This document shows positions 53,105 through 62,654 of a stretch of DNA of 64,000 nucleotides, in pieces (within the stretch, counting starts at the first letter, position 1; each line of letters opens with the position of its first letter). Source of the stretch: Nitrospira japonica (GTDB lineage Bacteria; Nitrospirota; Nitrospiria; Nitrospirales; Nitrospiraceae); assembly GCF_900169565.1 (NCBI RefSeq), contig NZ_LT828648.1, positions 2,323,501 through 2,387,500 of the forward strand. Reading direction: 5' to 3'. The position numbers were made by a program, and so were the translations under genes. The notes below the pieces were generated by a model. It ran no database searches, was not told the DNA's origin, and worked only from the letters and a program-made list of their open reading frames with translations.

Positions 53105-53653
53105 ATGTCTGCTTCTGATCTACATCCATCCGATGCTTCGGGATTGTCCACTCCCGCCGGTACGCGTCGGCGATTTTTTCAGTGGGTCACCAGCGCGGCA
53201 GCCGGTCTCATCGGTCTGAGTCTTGCCATCCCTCTCGTCGGCTATGTGATTTCTCCTGCGTTGAAGCGGCGCGCCCAGTCATGGGTGGATGTGGCCGCCC
53301 TCGACGAACTGTCCGTCGGTAAACCCAAACAAGTGGACTACGTGGCGACCGTCCAGGACGGCTACCTGGAGACGAAGACCCAAAAAGCGGTCTGGGCCGT
53401 CAAACAGGCGGACGGGCAGGTGACGGTGTTTTCCCCCATGTGTACTCATCTCGGATGCGGGTATCACTGGAATGAAGGCGAACAAAAGTTCAAGTGCCCC
53501 TGCCACGGGAGCGTATTCGACCTGTCCGGCCGCGTCGTCGGAGGACCGGCGCCGCGCCCGCTGGACGCGCTGCCTTCCAAGACCGAGAACGGACGGCTGC
53601 TCGTCATGTACAAGGAGTTCAAGTCGGGGGCAACGGGACAAGTCGAGCTCTAA
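53105..53653 (+). CDS. Rieske 2Fe-2S protein of a bc-type complex
   Basis: 182 residues. An N-terminal anchor with a Tat-like TRRRFFQW precedes one TM (AAAGLIGLSLAIPLVGYVI). The Rieske cluster ligands are Cys113 and His115 in CTHLGC, and Cys131 and His134 in CPCHGS; Cys118 and Cys133 would form the conserved disulfide. It transfers electrons from quinol to a c-type cytochrome. First gene of the NirK/cytochrome cluster, 57 bases before nirK. Its partner cytochrome b lies three genes downstream. Confidence 0.93.
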   Translation: MSASDLHPSDASGLSTPAGTRRRFFQWVTSAAAGLIGLSLAIPLVGYVISPALKRRAQSWVDVAALDELSVGKPKQVDYVATVQDGYLETKTQKAVWAVKQADGQVTVFSPMCTHLGCGYHWNEGEQKFKCPCHGSVFDLSGRVVGGPAPRPLDALPSKTENGRLLVMYKEFKSGATGQVEL

Positions 53654-53710
53654 CCCTGACCCGGTTCCGCCTGTCTGTGTGGGGGGACCGAGATCTCCGG
53701 AAAGGCGGCT

Positions 53711-55189
53711 ATGCCACGATATGGCTCGCAATTCGAAGTGAAGAAACTTGTACTGCCGGTCATCTTGTCCGTCGCGCTCGGATCCACGAGCTGGGCGGCC
53801 GCACCGTCGACGCCGCCGACAAAACCGGCGAAGGGGCAGAGCGGAGCCTCCGCCGGAAAATCAAATCAGCAGGCCGACGCGACGATTCGTGCGGTCCTGT
53901 CCGCTGCACCGTCGGTGCCGCCTCCCGTCAAGCGCAGCCGGCCGGCCAAGGTGATCGTCGAGCTCGAAGTCAGCGAAGTCACCCTTCCCCTCTCGGAGGG
54001 AGTCGACTACACGTTTTGGACGTTCGGAGGCACAGTTCCGGGAAAATTCATCCGCGTGCGCCAGGGTGACGTGGTCGAGTTTCATCTCATGAATCATCCG
54101 GACAGCCGGTTTCCCCACAACATCGATCTCCATGCCGTAACCGGCCCGGGGGGCGGGGCCGCCAGCAGCAACACCGCACCGGGCCGCCGGACGCAGTTTT
54201 CGTTTACGGCCTCCAATCCCGGGCTGTACGTCTATCATTGCGCGACGGCTCCCGTCGGCGAACATGTGGCGAACGGTATGTACGGCCTGATCCTGGTCGA
54301 ACCTCCCGGCGGTCTGTCGCCGGTGGACCGGGAATATTATGTGATGCAAAGCGACGTCTACACGGCCGGGAAATATCACGAAAAGGGGCACCAGCCGTTC
54401 GACATGGGGAAGGCCGTCGAAGAGCATCCGACTTACGTCGTCTTTAACGGCGCGGAGGGGTCCTTGCTGGGCGAGAAAGCACTGAAGGCCAAGGTCGGCG
54501 AACGCGTGCGGCTCTTCGTCGGGAACGGCGGGCCGAACCTGGTCTCCAGCTTTCACGTCATCGGTGAAATCTTTGATCGCGTCTATGCCGAGGCGGGAAC
54601 GAAATATTCGGAACACATCCAGACCACCCTGGTGCCGGCGGGAGGCGCCGCCATCGTGGAGTTCAAAGTGGAGGTGCCCGGCTCCTATAAGCTCGTGGAC
54701 CACTCCATTCTGCGCGCATTCAATAAAGGCGCTCTCGGCGAGTTGAAGGTCGAAGGACAGGAAAACAAGCTCGTGTATTCGGGCAAACAGGCGGAATCGG
54801 ACTATCATCCGACGGGCGCCGTTGCCAAAGCCGCATCCCCGCCGCCGACGAAGGACAGCCACGCTTCCGGCGAGCCCCTCTATAAGACCTATTGCATGGG
54901 CTGCCATCAGGCGGAAGGGCAGGGGATCCCGGGAACGTTTCCTCCGCTCGCGAAATCCGATTATGTGGCAGGCGAGACGGCGCAGGTGATCGAACTCGTC
55001 CTCAACGGGTTCAGCGGACCTCTTCACGTGAACGGAGAAACCTACAACGGCACCATGCCTCCTATGGGACATCTGAAGGATGAAGAAATCGCCGAGATCC
55101 TCAGTTACGTTCGGAGCTCATGGGGAAATGCGGGAGCTTCCGTATCGGCGGCGGAAGTGGCGGCTGTGCGTGCGAAGACTGCTCACTAA
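53711..55189 (+). CDS. nirK: AniA-type copper nitrite reductase with C-terminal cytochrome c
   Basis: 492 residues. Signal peptide about 1-30, then a Pro/Lys linker. Two cupredoxin domains follow. Type 1 copper ligands: His136 (PHNID), Cys177 and His185, Met190 ([16 protein letters not shown]). Type 2 ligands: His141 (DLHA), His176 and His331 (VDHSI). The catalytic Asp139 and His282 (FHVIGEIFD) are present. The C-terminal cytochrome c has CMGCH (395-399) and an axial Met near 452. It reduces nitrite to NO, taking electrons through its own heme. The gene lies between Rieske and cytochrome genes. Confidence 0.95.
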   Translation: MPRYGSQFEVKKLVLPVILSVALGSTSWAAAPSTPPTKPAKGQSGASAGKSNQQADATIRAVLSAAPSVPPPVKRSRPAKVIVELEVSEVTLPLSEGVDYTFWTFGGTVPGKFIRVRQGDVVEFHLMNHPDSRFPHNIDLHAVTGPGGGAASSNTAPGRRTQFSFTASNPGLYVYHCATAPVGEHVANGMYGLILVEPPGGLSPVDREYYVMQSDVYTAGKYHEKGHQPFDMGKAVEEHPTYVVFNGAEGSLLGEKALKAKVGERVRLFVGNGGPNLVSSFHVIGEIFDRVYAEAGTKYSEHIQTTLVPAGGAAIVEFKVEVPGSYKLVDHSILRAFNKGALGELKVEGQENKLVYSGKQAESDYHPTGAVAKAASPPPTKDSHASGEPLYKTYCMGCHQAEGQGIPGTFPPLAKSDYVAGETAQVIELVLNGFSGPLHVNGETYNGTMPPMGHLKDEEIAEILSYVRSSWGNAGASVSAAEVAAVRAKTAH

Positions 55190-55207
55190 AATAATATGGA
55201 AGGGAAT

Positions 55208-55564
55208 ATGAACCGTAGATGGATTGCCATGGCATTATTCGTCTGTGTGTTCTCCGCTCTCCTCTTGGCGCGCGCGCGAGACGCCGGTGCGGCAGGAGAT
55301 GCGGCCAGGGGCAAAGCGATTTACGAGAAGCACTGCCTGGTCTGTCACGGCCCGCAGGGAAAGGGCGACGGACCGACCGGCACCTTGGTCAAGCCGCCTG
55401 CCGCCGACTTTACGTCCGAAGCCAGCAAGAAAAAGAGCGAGGGCCAATTGCTGGAAACGGTGGAAAAAGGCCGGTTGGGCACCGCGATGGGCCCCTGGAA
55501 GGGCCTGCTCCCTCCGGCCGACTTGGGAGACGTGCTGGCCTACGTGATGACGTTGAGAAAGTAA
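55208..55564 (+). CDS. Small periplasmic cytochrome c
   Basis: 118 residues from the ATG at 55208; an ATG 12 bases upstream is also in frame, but GGAAGGGA suits 55208. Signal peptide ends near AGA. One heme motif CLVCH (about 43-47 of the mature-bearing protein) and an axial Met candidate in GTAMGPWKGLL. GKAIYEKHCLVCHGPQGKGDG is typical of class I cytochromes. A likely carrier between the bc-type complex and NirK, given its position between the two genes. Confidence 0.93.
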   Translation: MNRRWIAMALFVCVFSALLLARARDAGAAGDAARGKAIYEKHCLVCHGPQGKGDGPTGTLVKPPAADFTSEASKKKSEGQLLETVEKGRLGTAMGPWKGLLPPADLGDVLAYVMTLRK

Positions 55565-55595
55565 TCCCCGCATCCGTGATAGTTCGAGGGAACCG

Positions 55596-56924
55596 ATGGC
55601 CTCCCGCATCTATGCCTGGCTCGATAGCCGCCTGAACTTGAAGGCGGTCGAGCATTCGCTCCTGGACGAACCGATTCCGGGAGGCGCCAGCTGGATTTAC
55701 GTGTTCGGTTCGGCCACGCTCTTTCTCTTCGTCCTCCAAGCGGTCACCGGGATGTTTCTGGCAATCTACTATGCCCCGACCCCGGACCATGCCTACGACA
55801 GCGTGCAGTTCATCGAAAATCAGGTGACGTTCGGCTGGTTCGTCCGCGGCCTGCACCATTGGGGCGCGTCCGGCATGGTGATCGCCGTCGGACTCCACAT
55901 GCTCCAGGTGTTTCTCTATGGAGCGTTCAAGCCTCCGCGAGAACTGATGTGGATGGTCGGCGTGGTGCTCTTGCTGCTCGTGCTGGGGTTCGCCTTCACC
56001 GGGTATCTTCTTCCTTGGGATCAGACGGCCTATTGGGCGACGCAAGTGGGCATCAACATGGTCGGCACGGTTCCATTGGTCGGCGACTTCCTCGTAAAGG
56101 TGATGCGCGGCGGAGAGACACTCGGGGCGCTGACGCTTTCCCGATTCTTTGCCGTTCACGTATTATTTCTTCCGGCCGTCATCGTGACCGGTATTATGCT
56201 GCATCTGTTCATCCTGCGGCGGGTCGGCCCAGCCGGTCCGTGGGATGAGAAGAAAGCGGCGGCGGGCAGCGAGACGTTCCATCCCCGACAAGTCTACATG
56301 GACGCGGTCGTGATGGTGGGCGTGTTCGCGTTGTTGGTTCTGCTGGCCTGCCTGGTTCCCTTTCCCTTGGCCGACAAGGCCAATCCGGCCGACACGAGCT
56401 TCGTCCCGGTGCCCGAATGGTATTTCCTGTTTTATTACGAATTGCTGAAGTACGTGCATGGACCGCTGGAGCCCGTGGCCACGTGGATATTGCCGGGACT
56501 CTTCATCGCGGCCTTGCTGCTCTGGCCGTTTCTGGATTGGCAAAAGACCGTGCGGGCTCCCGCCTCGCGGCCGGTCGGCATGGCGCTTGGCGCGATATTT
56601 TTGCTCGTGGTCTTTTCGCTCCTCGGCGTGTCGTTGAAGAGTCTGTACGGAGTCAAGCGGGCGGATCCGGGCGTCGCGCATGGTCAGGCGCTGTTCGCCA
56701 GCCTCGGCTGTACCGGCTGTCACCGGATTCACGGTACGGGGGGAGCGATCGGCCCGGATCTTTCGTACGTCGGCGACGAACGTCCCGACAGAGAATGGCA
56801 CATGAAGCATTTCCGCGATCCCCAATCCGTGTCGCCCGGATCGATCATGCCGAAGTTCCCGCTGTCCGAGCAGGAACTTCGCGATCTCACCAGTTATATG
56901 GTGAGTCTCAAGAAAACCGGATAG
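55596..56924 (+). CDS. Cytochrome b (b6-type) with fused C-terminal heme c
   Basis: 442 residues. The first half matches cytochrome b6: heme His pairs His87/His101 (13 residues between) and His188/His203 (14 between, the b6 spacing rather than the 13 of bc1). A three-TM subunit-IV-like part follows with the Qo motif PEWY at 273-276. A C-terminal cytochrome c has CTGCH (372-376) and Met418. So b6, subunit IV and a heme c are one chain. It oxidises quinol with the Rieske protein and could pass electrons through its own heme c to the small cytochrome or NirK. Confidence 0.93.
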   Translation: MASRIYAWLDSRLNLKAVEHSLLDEPIPGGASWIYVFGSATLFLFVLQAVTGMFLAIYYAPTPDHAYDSVQFIENQVTFGWFVRGLHHWGASGMVIAVGLHMLQVFLYGAFKPPRELMWMVGVVLLLLVLGFAFTGYLLPWDQTAYWATQVGINMVGTVPLVGDFLVKVMRGGETLGALTLSRFFAVHVLFLPAVIVTGIMLHLFILRRVGPAGPWDEKKAAAGSETFHPRQVYMDAVVMVGVFALLVLLACLVPFPLADKANPADTSFVPVPEWYFLFYYELLKYVHGPLEPVATWILPGLFIAALLLWPFLDWQKTVRAPASRPVGMALGAIFLLVVFSLLGVSLKSLYGVKRADPGVAHGQALFASLGCTGCHRIHGTGGAIGPDLSYVGDERPDREWHMKHFRDPQSVSPGSIMPKFPLSEQELRDLTSYMVSLKKTG

Positions 56925-57045
56925 TCTCGCCGGATCAAATCAACAAGCGGAAGCAGGAGATGGCATGTATCGTGACTGGACGACGGAGTCCTTCGAGGGA
57001 AATGGCGATGGTCAGTCGGTCACGGATGCAGATGGAAAGGAGTCG

Positions 57046-57384
57046 ATGTTGGAACGATTGAGATCGGAAACGATCGCGTGCCGCGTGCTTGCAGGGTGCG
57101 TCTTATGGGCGATGCTCGTTGTGGCGCCTCATGGAGCCGACGCGGACAACCAGCCTTCGCATGAGGCAAAACCGGCCGGCGCCCCCGAGCAAACGCCGAC
57201 ACAGGCGGCCGGTGGTCACGAGAATCTCAACCGGCTGAAGGCCGCCTGTGGCGAGGACGCCAAACGGCACTGTAAAGGCGTCATGCCGGGAGGCGGACGC
57301 ATTCTCAAGTGCTTGCACGAACACGACTCGGAACTGACGGCCGAATGCCGTCACGCGATGGAACCGAGTCCCTCCAAGCCGTAA
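57046..57384 (+). CDS. Exported Cys-rich (GLG1-type) repeat protein
   Basis: 112 residues from the ATG at 57046 (AAAGGAG upstream), which opens a signal peptide (about 1-33). An in-frame ATG at 56965 with AGGAGA nearby is an alternative but gives a long basic-polar lead. One Cys-rich repeat follows: AACGEDAKRHCKGVMPGGGRILKCL, cited as CGEDAKRHC and KCLHEHDSELTAEC. Cysteine spacing matches GLG1-type repeats. Role unknown; it is the last same-strand gene of the respiratory cluster. Confidence 0.75.
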   Translation: MLERLRSETIACRVLAGCVLWAMLVVAPHGADADNQPSHEAKPAGAPEQTPTQAAGGHENLNRLKAACGEDAKRHCKGVMPGGGRILKCLHEHDSELTAECRHAMEPSPSKP

Positions 57385-57417
57385 TGCCCCGCTCCGTCAC
57401 GCTGGGAGTATGTCGGC

Positions 57418-58131
57418 TCAGCCTTTGGGCGGCACGCAATTCTGCGCATGCCGTTCCTGGCAGAGACGGTATCTGGCCTTCTCCACCCAATACGCGAGGG
57501 CTTTGTGAACGTCGTCCCAGGAGTCGAAGGAGTCCGCGTCGAGCCGTTTGTTGCCGACGCGCCGATCGGCCGACGCAGCCAGCACTTCACCCGTCTGAGA
57601 ATCCGATAGCTTCAGTTCGAGGCTCGCGTCGCCGACGAACAGCGGCTTGCCGGTTCCGATATTCTTCAGCATCGACGCCACCGCAAAGGCGTTCATCGGG
57701 GCGGGAATCGTCGAGACCGCCCGGAGGACGACGTAGGCCGGATCGGCCCTCGTGATTGCGACCTGGGCGTGCAGGACGCCCGGTCCCGGCTCCGACGCCA
57801 TTTCATAGTCCTGAGACATGCTGTCGTAGGCCAGGGTGTAGAGGAGATCGGCAATCTTCTGCGCGCGGGCTTGGCGATCCGGATCCGTCGTCGGCGGGCC
57901 CCAGACCTGTACATGATCCAGCAGCATTTTCTTGTACGTGCCGCGCGGTATCGTCGCGACCTTGGGATTCTTGTAGAGCAACAGCGCTTCTCCGTCTTCG
58001 CCCTTGTGCATCAATGGATAGATCGGCCCGAGAAATCCGGACGTGTCGACGGAGCGCGCTTGCTTCGTCGGTGAGCAGGCGGCCAACAGCGTCACAACCA
58101 GGATGAACAGGATCGAAGAGAATCTATGCAT
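57418..58131 (-). CDS. DUF3313-family lipoprotein
   Basis: 237 residues. The signal peptide ends in lipobox LLAAC (Cys19). The DUF3313 pattern is recognisable: SGFLGPIYPLM, then ALLLYKNPKVATIPRGTYKKMLLD, later SLELKLSDSQTGEVLAASADRR. Outer-membrane or periplasmic lipoproteins of unknown role. GGAGG precedes the ATG. Convergent with the Cys-rich gene and divergent from the RND operon. Confidence 0.85.
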   Translation of the reverse strand: MHRFSSILFILVVTLLAACSPTKQARSVDTSGFLGPIYPLMHKGEDGEALLLYKNPKVATIPRGTYKKMLLDHVQVWGPPTTDPDRQARAQKIADLLYTLAYDSMSQDYEMASEPGPGVLHAQVAITRADPAYVVLRAVSTIPAPMNAFAVASMLKNIGTGKPLFVGDASLELKLSDSQTGEVLAASADRRVGNKRLDADSFDSWDDVHKALAYWVEKARYRLCQERHAQNCVPPKG

Positions 58132-58212
58132 CGAGGCCTCCGGGTTCCAGTGCAGAGCAGACAGCGGGAGGAGAGCCTACGGCAGGGACGCCCGCGATAG
58201 CAAGCCCGGACC

Positions 58213-58241
58213 TTGACGCTGTGGTAGGGCAATTGTATAAG
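58213..58241 (+). promoter_or_regulatory. Sigma-70-like promoter for the RND operon
   Basis: TTGACG (58213-58218) and TATAAG (58236-58241) are separated by exactly 17 bases, each 5 of 6 to consensus. The leader to the TTG at 58279 is about 31 bases. Confidence 0.65.
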
Positions 58242-58278
58242 TAAAGCCCTTCCCAAAAACAAAGAAGGACCTGCCGCC

Positions 58279-59484
58279 TTGGCTCGTTCACGCATCCCAG
58301 GATTCTCTCCCTCCGGTGCCGTTTTTCTGACGATCGTCGGTCTTGCCGCGCTGGGGGCTTCCGGCTGCGAGCGCAAAGACGCGGTCTCGGCGCTCGCTCC
58401 CGACGTGCTGGTGACCGAGGTGGTCCGCCGTGACGTTCCCATTTACGCCGAGGGAGTCGGGACGACGGCCGGCACGATCGACGCCCAGATCAGGGCCAAG
58501 GTCCAAGGCTATCTGTTGACGCGCAACTACGTCGAAGGCTCCTACGTCAAAGCCGGGGATTTGCTGTTCAAGATCGACGCCCGGCCCTACCAGGCATCCT
58601 TCGATCAGTTGAGGGGCGAGCTGGCCAGGGCGGAAGCTGCCTACAAGAAGACGCAGATGGACGTGGCCCGGGACACGCCGCTTGCCAAGCAGGGAGCGGT
58701 CAGTCAGAAGGAACTGGACGATTCCATTCAAGCCAACGAGGCCAACAAGGCCAATGTGTTTTCCGCCAGAGCCAATCTCGAAAAGGGCAAGTTGAACCTG
58801 GATTGGACGAGCATCGCCTCGCCGGTGGACGGTGTAGCCGGCGTCGCGAGCGCTCAAATCGGCGATCTGATCATGGAGAACACCGTCCTGACCACGGTAT
58901 CCCAGGTGGATCCGATCAAGGTGCTCTTCCCCATCAGCGAAAAAATGTATCTCCGCTTCGCGGAACGCATTCAGAAAGCAGTCGCCAATCCGACCGGAGA
59001 TCAGCGGTCTTCCGCGCCGTTGGAACTGATCTTGGCGGACGGGACCGTCTACGCCCACAAGGGCAAGGCGGCGCTTCCCGATCGGCAAGTCGACGTCAAG
59101 ACCGGAACCATCACGATCGTGAGCTATTTCCCGAATCCCGGCAACGTGCTTCGTCCCGGTCAGTATGCGAAGGTCCGTGCGGTCGTGGAAACGGTCCGGG
59201 ATGCGTTGCTGGTCCCGCAGCGCGCCGTTCAGGAACTCCAGGGCATCTATCAAGTGGCGGTCGTCGACGCGGACAACAAGATCGCCGTCCGGAGCGTCAA
59301 GCCGGGAGCGAGGATCGGGAGCCAGTGGGTGATTACGTCCGGCCTGAACCAGGGAGAGCGGGTGGTCGTCGAGGGACTTCAGAAAGTCCGCAGCGGCCTC
59401 GTGGTCTCGCCCAAACCCGTCCCGCCTGAACCGGCGTCCACCGATCCGGACCGGCAGCCCGCGCCGCCGGCCGCCGGTACCTAA
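58279..59484 (+). CDS. RND periplasmic adaptor (membrane-fusion) protein
   Basis: 401 residues with a TTG start at 58279, supported by AAGGA 9 bases upstream and the promoter position; no in-frame ATG precedes the conserved region. Signal peptide with lipobox ASGC. The HlyD/AcrA layout follows: VQGYLLTRNYVEGSYVKAGDLLFKID (lipoyl half), a coiled-coil hairpin (about 110-165), DWTSIASPVDGVAG, then beta-barrel and membrane-proximal domains ending in a Pro-rich tail. It links the permease to the outer-membrane factor. Stop and permease start abut. Confidence 0.92.
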   Translation: MARSRIPGFSPSGAVFLTIVGLAALGASGCERKDAVSALAPDVLVTEVVRRDVPIYAEGVGTTAGTIDAQIRAKVQGYLLTRNYVEGSYVKAGDLLFKIDARPYQASFDQLRGELARAEAAYKKTQMDVARDTPLAKQGAVSQKELDDSIQANEANKANVFSARANLEKGKLNLDWTSIASPVDGVAGVASAQIGDLIMENTVLTTVSQVDPIKVLFPISEKMYLRFAERIQKAVANPTGDQRSSAPLELILADGTVYAHKGKAALPDRQVDVKTGTITIVSYFPNPGNVLRPGQYAKVRAVVETVRDALLVPQRAVQELQGIYQVAVVDADNKIAVRSVKPGARIGSQWVITSGLNQGERVVVEGLQKVRSGLVVSPKPVPPEPASTDPDRQPAPPAAGT

Positions 59485-62400
59485 ATGGTCAGGTTCTTCA
59501 TCCATCGGCCCATCGTGGCCATGGTGATCGCGATCATCACGGTGCTCGTGGGGATCGTTTCCGTCTTTCGCCTTCCCGTCGCGCAGTTTCCCAACCTGGT
59601 TCCCCCGGAAATTCAAGTCCAGACGACCTATCTAGGGGCCGACGCGCTGTCGGTCGAGCAGGCGGTCGCCACGCCGCTGGAACAACAGATCAACGGCGTG
59701 GATCACATGCTCTACATGTACTCCACGAGCGCCGGCAGCGGGCAGATGACCCTCCGGGTGGCCTTCGATCTCGATACGGATCCGAACACCGACCAAGTCC
59801 TGACGCAGATGCGGCAGACGATCGCCGTGCCGCAACTGCCCGATGCCGTTCAGCAGTACGGCATCACCAATCCGAAGGCGCTCAGCAGCCCCTTGATGAT
59901 GCTCTCGCTCTATTCCCCGAGGGGCACGTACGACGCGACGTTTCTCGCCAACTATGCCTTCATCAACATCAACGATCCGCTGACGCGCGTTCCGGGCGTC
60001 GGCCAGGTCCAATTGTTCGGCGCAGGCCAGTATGCGATGCGGCTCTGGTTGAAGCCCGATCAGCTGGCCAAGCTCGAATTGACCGTGACGGATCTCATCA
60101 ACGCCATCAACCATCAGAATACGGTCAACCCGGCCGGTCAGGTCGGCGCCGAGCCGGTGCCGTCCGGACAGGAGTTCACCTACACCGTTCGCGCTCAGGG
60201 CCGTCTCGTCACCGAAGAAGAGTTCGGCAACATCGTAGTCCGGGCCAATCAGGACGGGTCGTTCGTCCGTCTGCGCGACGTGGCCCGCGCCGAACTGGGC
60301 GCCCAGATGTACAACGTGCTGGGTCGATTGGACGGGGCGCCCGCCGCCGTCATCGCCGTGTACCAACTCCCGGGCTCCAACGCGATCGACACGGTCAAAC
60401 AGTTGCGGTCGCTCATGGACGAGATGAAGGAGCGGTTTCCGGACGATCTGGATTATGTGGTGTCGCTGGACACGACGCTGGCAGTGACGGAAGGGCTGCA
60501 CGAGATCTTCACGACCCTGTGGGAGGCCATTCTGCTGGTGATTTTGGTGGTGTTTCTGTTCCTGCAGAGCTGGCGGGCCACGCTGATTCCGCTCTTGGCG
60601 GTGCCGGTGTCCCTGATCGGCACGTTTGCGATCTTCCCGATGCTGGGGTTCTCAATCAATACGCTGTCGCTGTTCGGGTTGGTCCTTGCGATCGGCTTGG
60701 TGGTGGACGATGCGATCGTGGTGGTGGAGGCGGTGGAACACCATATCGAAAAGGGGATGGGGCCGCGGGAGGCGACGCTGAAGGCGATGGACGAGGTGGC
60801 GGGGCCGGTGGTGGCGATTGCGCTGATCTTGGCGGCGGTGTTCGTGCCGACGGCGTTCATCCCGGGGATAACGGGGCGGCTGTATCAGCAGTTTGCGGTG
60901 ACGATTGCGGTGTCGGTGCTGTTGTCGGCGGTGAATGCGTTGACGTTGAGTCCGGCGCTGGCGGCGTTGCTGTTGAAGCCGAAGGTGCCGATGGGGGGGC
61001 TGCTGGGGCGGTTCTTTGGCTGGTTCAACGGGGCGTTTGCACGGCTGACGGATCGGTACGTGGGGTTGTGCGGGGGATTGATGCAGAAGGCGGGGCGGAC
61101 GCTGCTCGGGCTGGCGGTCGTCACCGTCCTGGCTGGGTTCCTCGGCGCACGACTCCCTGGCGGGTTCATTCCGCTTGAGGATACCGGCTACTTTCTACTC
61201 AACGTGCAATTACCCGCCGCCGCGTCGCTCCAACGGACCGATGCGGTGATGAAAAAGGTCGATGCCATTCTGGCCGAGACGCCCGGCATCGAATTCTACA
61301 CGACGGTGTCCGGCTACGGCGTATTGAGCCAGACCTTTACGACCTATAATGCCGTCGTGTTCGTCGCCCTGAAACCGTGGGAAGACCGGAAAAGCGCCGA
61401 GCAACGCTACAGGGCGATCCTCGTCGGCTTGAACAAACGGCTCAGCCGGATGCCCGAAGCCGTCGCATTTGCCTTTCCGCCACCGGCGATTCCCGGGGTG
61501 GGGAATTCCGGCGGCGTGACGTTCATCCTGGAGGATCGCTCCGGCGCGACGTTCGAGTTTCTTGCCGGTCAAACTGAACGATTCCTGGAGGCGGCCTCCA
61601 AGAGGCCGGAAATGGCTCGCGTCGTCACCACGCTGATCGCCGGGACGCCGCAATGGTTTGCCGAAGTGGATCGCGACAAGGCGCTCAAACAGGGCGTGGC
61701 GCTCCAAGACGTCTATCAAACGCTGCAGACCTTCATGGGCGGCGCATTGGTGAACTACTTCAACCGGTTTGGCCGTCTTTGGCAAGTTTACGTGGAAGCG
61801 GAACCGGAATACCGGACCAAGGCCGAGCAAGTCGGCGACTTCTACGTGCAGAACAACCAGGGGCAAATGGTGCCGCTCTCGACGTTGGTGACGATGAAGC
61901 CGATCAACGGCCCGGAGTTCACCATGCGGTACAACGAATACCGCTCGGCGCAGATCAACGCGATGCCGGCGCCCGGTTACAGCACGAGAGACGTGATGAC
62001 CGCCCTCGAAGCGGTGTTCCAGGAAACCATGCCAAAGGAAATGGGCTTCGACTACATGGGTATGTCGTACCAGGAAAAGGTCGCGGCGGAAGGGGTGCCG
62101 CCGGCGGTGATCTTCGGGTTCTCGCTGCTGTTCGTCTTTCTGATCCTGGCGGCGCAATATGAAAGCTGGGCGCTTCCCGTCAGCGTGTTGCTGGCCACGC
62201 CGATCTCCGTCTTTGGCGCCTTCGGCGCTCTCTGGGCGATCGGCCTGGAGAACGACGTCTATTCCCAGATCGGATTGGTCATGTTGATCGGCTTGAGCGC
62301 AAAGAACGCGATCCTAATCGTCGAGTTCGCCAAGATGGAGGTCGAAAAGGGGCGTCCCGTCATCGAGGCGGCACTGGCCGGGGCGCGGCTCAGGCTGCGG

Positions 62401-62631
62401 CCGATTCTGATGACTGCGTTCGCGTTCATCCTCGGGGTCCTGCCGCTCGCATTGGCGTCGGGGGCCGGTGCCCACGCCAGAGTGATTCTGGGCTTTACCG
62501 TCTTGGGCGGAATGCTTGCCGCGACGCTGCTCGCGATCCTGATCATTCCGGTGCTGTATTACGTCGTCGAACGATGGGTGATGCAACGAAAAGCCGGCGA
62601 GAAGATCGCCGCGCCGGTCATGGTCCCCTAG
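59485..62631 (+). CDS. RND multidrug efflux permease (HAE1/AcrB type)
   Basis: 1048 residues, the size of AcrB/MexB. It exports drugs or other amphiphiles by proton antiport. Proton-relay residues Asp408 and Asp409 (VVDDAIVVVEA) and Lys940 (SAKNAILIVEF) are present. N-terminus RFFIHRPIVAMVIAI and two large periplasmic loops are as expected. The stretch about 60530-61115 uses almost only G-ending codons (GCG, GTG, GGG, TTG), unlike the C-ending codons elsewhere in the gene, which suggests mosaic ancestry. The frame is intact throughout. Confidence 0.95.
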   Translation: MVRFFIHRPIVAMVIAIITVLVGIVSVFRLPVAQFPNLVPPEIQVQTTYLGADALSVEQAVATPLEQQINGVDHMLYMYSTSAGSGQMTLRVAFDLDTDPNTDQVLTQMRQTIAVPQLPDAVQQYGITNPKALSSPLMMLSLYSPRGTYDATFLANYAFININDPLTRVPGVGQVQLFGAGQYAMRLWLKPDQLAKLELTVTDLINAINHQNTVNPAGQVGAEPVPSGQEFTYTVRAQGRLVTEEEFGNIVVRANQDGSFVRLRDVARAELGAQMYNVLGRLDGAPAAVIAVYQLPGSNAIDTVKQLRSLMDEMKERFPDDLDYVVSLDTTLAVTEGLHEIFTTLWEAILLVILVVFLFLQSWRATLIPLLAVPVSLIGTFAIFPMLGFSINTLSLFGLVLAIGLVVDDAIVVVEAVEHHIEKGMGPREATLKAMDEVAGPVVAIALILAAVFVPTAFIPGITGRLYQQFAVTIAVSVLLSAVNALTLSPALAALLLKPKVPMGGLLGRFFGWFNGAFARLTDRYVGLCGGLMQKAGRTLLGLAVVTVLAGFLGARLPGGFIPLEDTGYFLLNVQLPAAASLQRTDAVMKKVDAILAETPGIEFYTTVSGYGVLSQTFTTYNAVVFVALKPWEDRKSAEQRYRAILVGLNKRLSRMPEAVAFAFPPPAIPGVGNSGGVTFILEDRSGATFEFLAGQTERFLEAASKRPEMARVVTTLIAGTPQWFAEVDRDKALKQGVALQDVYQTLQTFMGGALVNYFNRFGRLWQVYVEAEPEYRTKAEQVGDFYVQNNQGQMVPLSTLVTMKPINGPEFTMRYNEYRSAQINAMPAPGYSTRDVMTALEAVFQETMPKEMGFDYMGMSYQEKVAAEGVPPAVIFGFSLLFVFLILAAQYESWALPVSVLLATPISVFGAFGALWAIGLENDVYSQIGLVMLIGLSAKNAILIVEFAKMEVEKGRPVIEAALAGARLRLRPILMTAFAFILGVLPLALASGAGAHARVILGFTVLGGMLAATLLAILIIPVLYYVVERWVMQRKAGEKIAAPVMVP

Positions 62632-62654
62632 CCGGTTGGAAAAGGAGGGAAACG

